From positions 1 through 23,297 of the forward strand of contig CALRGL010000004.1 of assembly GCA_943357275.1 (NCBI GenBank): a stretch of 23,297 bases of DNA, read 5' to 3'. The notes below the pieces were generated by a model that saw nothing but the letters and a program-made list of their open reading frames with translations, ran no database searches and was not told the origin of the DNA. The position numbers and the translations under genes are program-made. This DNA comes from Candidatus Uhrbacteria bacterium RIFOXYB12_FULL_58_10. GTDB lineage: Bacteria > Patescibacteriota > Patescibacteriia > UBA9934 > GWF2-40-263. Positions within the stretch are counted from its first letter, which is position 1, and every line of letters begins with the position of its first letter. This document shows, piece by piece, positions 23,101 to 23,297 of this stretch.

Positions 23101-23297
23101 CGGCAACAACGTCTTCTAGTTGATCATCGGTTGTTGTGACAGAAACGGATGCATTATTTCCGTGAGAAATTCTAAGTGAGTGACCTGCGGCTGCCAAAGA
23201 TTCGTTACTGATAGTGACGTTTCCTCGAACCACAGAGAAGTGATCGTAATTTCCTGATTCAAACTCTTCATTCACGATCGTTGTTACATTTCTAGAA
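17114..23297 (-). CDS. Giant cysteine-rich extracytoplasmic protein, 5' end outside window
   Basis: The frame is open to the right edge, so this is partial: at least 2,060 codons. Numbering here is from the GTG at 23275. Residues ~1-150 look like a carbohydrate-binding jelly-roll (FLSLWAKGDTNLSISLEG; TTAYLDNIVLK). By hand count there are about 103 cysteines, many in repeats of the type C-x-aDxDC-x-C, for example RSCLIDSDC (~635), SCESDADCGVETC (~787), NNCIADSEC (~848), NPCVATADC (~920), EECSADIDC (~1105), IDCLSGSDC (~1590) and RVCSTLLDC (~1668). A PKD-like fold starts at VVDWGDD (~1858) and may end at VHVMDNWGWC (~1983). The protein is surely extracytoplasmic and probably disulfide-bonded. 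A surface adhesin is the likely role (inference). The family is unnamed to me. Confidence 0.9.
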   Translation of the reverse strand, partial: SRNVTTIVNEEFESGNYDHFSVVRGNVTISNESLAAAGHSLRISHGNNASVSVTTTDDQLEDVVAGRSLFLSLWAKGDTNLSISLEGTNQVNSRFNSPDSEGPVLLRSIPLSGSWKLYQFNVLIMPEFAMDQHPRLTFSTSNNGTTAYLDNIVLKMTSSQINVIKNSWVVPTACDTNPNGTIVPGYYLGCEAYTDQRGANSSLYQFTNLCSEKTIGCSAFYNTQNSDSPYGQVNNARCVHFDSANGSPASPTVVADPTPCEIDTKLYCTIPRDQSFCTFNSAELIPDLLPREGDFAIVYGPETVVVQADMPSYLIDNGSNTCSQQFAGCQEVGVPTYNQTLTQVTKFDSKFIINDPDVYESQLCNNEALFCDEFKHKTEGNFYFKDPINKTCEYKSAVQMSDRNGANHEISGWFRSGTQEPCYWTDTGSPNNRNTPNGVFDFGIDQTYLISGESAGIWYNGDEAWDGWVGMCEDSYDMCTEFVDIPDTSGGKNPDGQSYFYINNDKLKDANVTTGTKCEGRVSQKEGCAIFNNKTDSQLSYNASASYVLSAHADLLLNQEVNSLVDPVDCEVNGGEGGKFAVSPAAKAIIDDKSQKSREVDPTNVNICSRRCSYIVPAGDQLISLMADNVSVIPPAPYAISERSCLIDSDCPQLVTKQGEEVTGSCLQENAAHMLSNDSNRILKVNRDRECSAWLSCKSSRNSWNTQTNAYINICDSIQMCRKGKLKGESPLCIQPDEREAKILNAYEYSSRDVNWNGFDLSGYAIPNQLPVERYDQVDVGLMGTCSDITAAGGKKYSCESDADCGVETCELNANYKVDYRLVYDAGTCKSTVGAGSVGFGGNCQTGVCQKSGNNCIADSECDVSTNEQCVIGYCQATATTGGRDDNGKCVTNADCTTAVDPANVGGLNTPICENGQCVDVLLSSKQNPCVATADCGANKTCVTASTTSNGSCINNHCLTAIGDSNNDSFADRIQVDENGISPSGPLEDTKQICRGYPEIDSPFPMSVVETWAHHNRDGDLTGEKASPDHQSDTPVQFVSGYQDATTCAPSEDGEKHLIVSDECSRTCSYKKVQFGGNFATKYYSMDTTIQLNADKATGEILSGLCSSGENIGEECSADIDCGAAEGGGAAIKGSCVKMTGHKDVFGWQGYCLEQDSSIILYGTPSNGTHACLTWHPVDQLAGTTDLYAKYSSAGFTPQTLSYCAQIDTGYTIKTTQKYCAETRGNGNCNDAYNNGALNDDNPMRDVDCDPGYFAILSAGCGNVSPSGCKEGGDDDYPYFCVPLRSYTTVKDGDLTVNNAPVPKGTACLPPPPPNEESPWALNRYDLIRNHGDITIYVPNTKQSWRRMRDFYKSCETRGVTSKTKDLFIESGGEHSFETYAACYSTVNVATQDLNLFGGDRYNVAWTNMLWSGQTNPIQPLGNAAFAYRFSTELLPYGKAVDLEISEGDPDLSPHRVLMCEVRPEEGSGAEVIPVVNDAGAECPNERTSLSSVNHDLPETSHDARPYYEIRIDLDLSDGEIDATFCKDNQCNNCAVGAGVQQAGESETAVGVREIISDGVGDPDENCNYINDPEAGEVARPVTCVSRRTCHGGDNNGIDCLSGSDCGRLAGANSCNVENPEGTCTSVAPFSECYLPDSSDEDRRDLGECSNPCFADPGVTPPGESETYCDGGANEGRVCSTLLDCQPYYCAPPVFGVLDTYQCAYRPPVEGREVTQIENPRQAVERLKQLFAKSYFLTEFDDGYEDVRSQESENSAIYRPNPSWTSGEFSTPVAMDSLGVDQSFWNWDVRITGAAGKTPTAPQIWALSNCQNEKCEESPHDDGDAFTVSGPGGDQNTGVVEGIGSQTIDVKFYVQANSDQMPVRRIVVDWGDDVSPNLDWGTGSQTPPDAMSKGGNFYMNHRGMSDISDNIEYCEPRGNTDFGLSSEACSKSFVSMNHDYVCAPRHLSTLEGNRKFCKTDPETGKLLNSPCTGGNIGVESEGACVFQPRVHVMDNWGWCTGVCPGGVDDSDGCFDGNDVVGGFDECDVVRCPNNRCLADAGSNPWINFGGGNGYIVIRPE

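Noticed and set aside
17114..23297. Recoding of UGA or a split giant gene
   Set aside because: The frame is unbroken over 6.1 kb, and TGA is used as a normal stop in the M23 lipoprotein gene.
1..23297. CRISPR arrays, insertion sequences, phage genes
   Set aside because: No spaced direct repeats, transposase, integrase or phage structural proteins are visible on either strand.

Overview
The window looks like a chromosomal segment of a Patescibacteria (Candidate Phyla Radiation) genome. I infer this from three things. There is a minimal type IV secretion-like operon (VirB6-like, PrgI, TraC-like, VirB4) of the kind common in that group. There is a very large cysteine-rich secreted protein. Several spacers are short, and two promoters appear to give almost leaderless transcripts. 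TAA, TAG and TGA all serve as stops (the M23 lipoprotein gene ends in TGA), so this is code 11 and not the UGA-glycine code of some CPR lineages. I cannot fix the lineage further from sequence alone.

Layout, left to right. A tRNA-Arg with anticodon GCG lies at the left edge. A 126-nt stem-loop bounded by a perfect 19-bp inverted repeat follows directly, and then a terminator that can work in both directions. Next is a seven-gene minus-strand operon, 319-9380. In transcription order it encodes a VirB6/TrbL-like membrane protein with a long cytoplasmic tail, an unknown 571-aa protein, PrgI, a TraC-like protein, VirB4, a small single-span protein and ComF. An extended -10 promoter sits only 10 nt before its first ATG. 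Upstream are three further minus-strand units, each closed by its own hairpin terminator: a lipoprotein with an M23 peptidase domain (9559-11574), seryl-tRNA synthetase (11977-13248), and a two-gene unit of an exported two-span protein and a Hanks-type Ser/Thr kinase (13327-15952).

A divergent plus-strand lipoprotein gene (16127-16855) has a sharp base-composition break: its first ~160 codons are ~61% GC and the rest ~43%. It converges on a giant minus-strand gene (17114 to beyond the right edge, at least 2,060 codons) with about 100 cysteines. A cluster of four hairpins separates the two.

How the parts may fit (inference): the operon would build an envelope-spanning machine for DNA or protein transport. 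ComF at its end hints at DNA uptake. The M23 lipoprotein could open peptidoglycan. The kinase with its extracytoplasmic PEGA-like tail, its exported partner and the lipoproteins look like surface-sensing or cell-contact genes. The giant protein is a candidate surface adhesin. No relaxase, VirD4 coupling ATPase, VirB11, integrase, transposase or CRISPR array is visible here.
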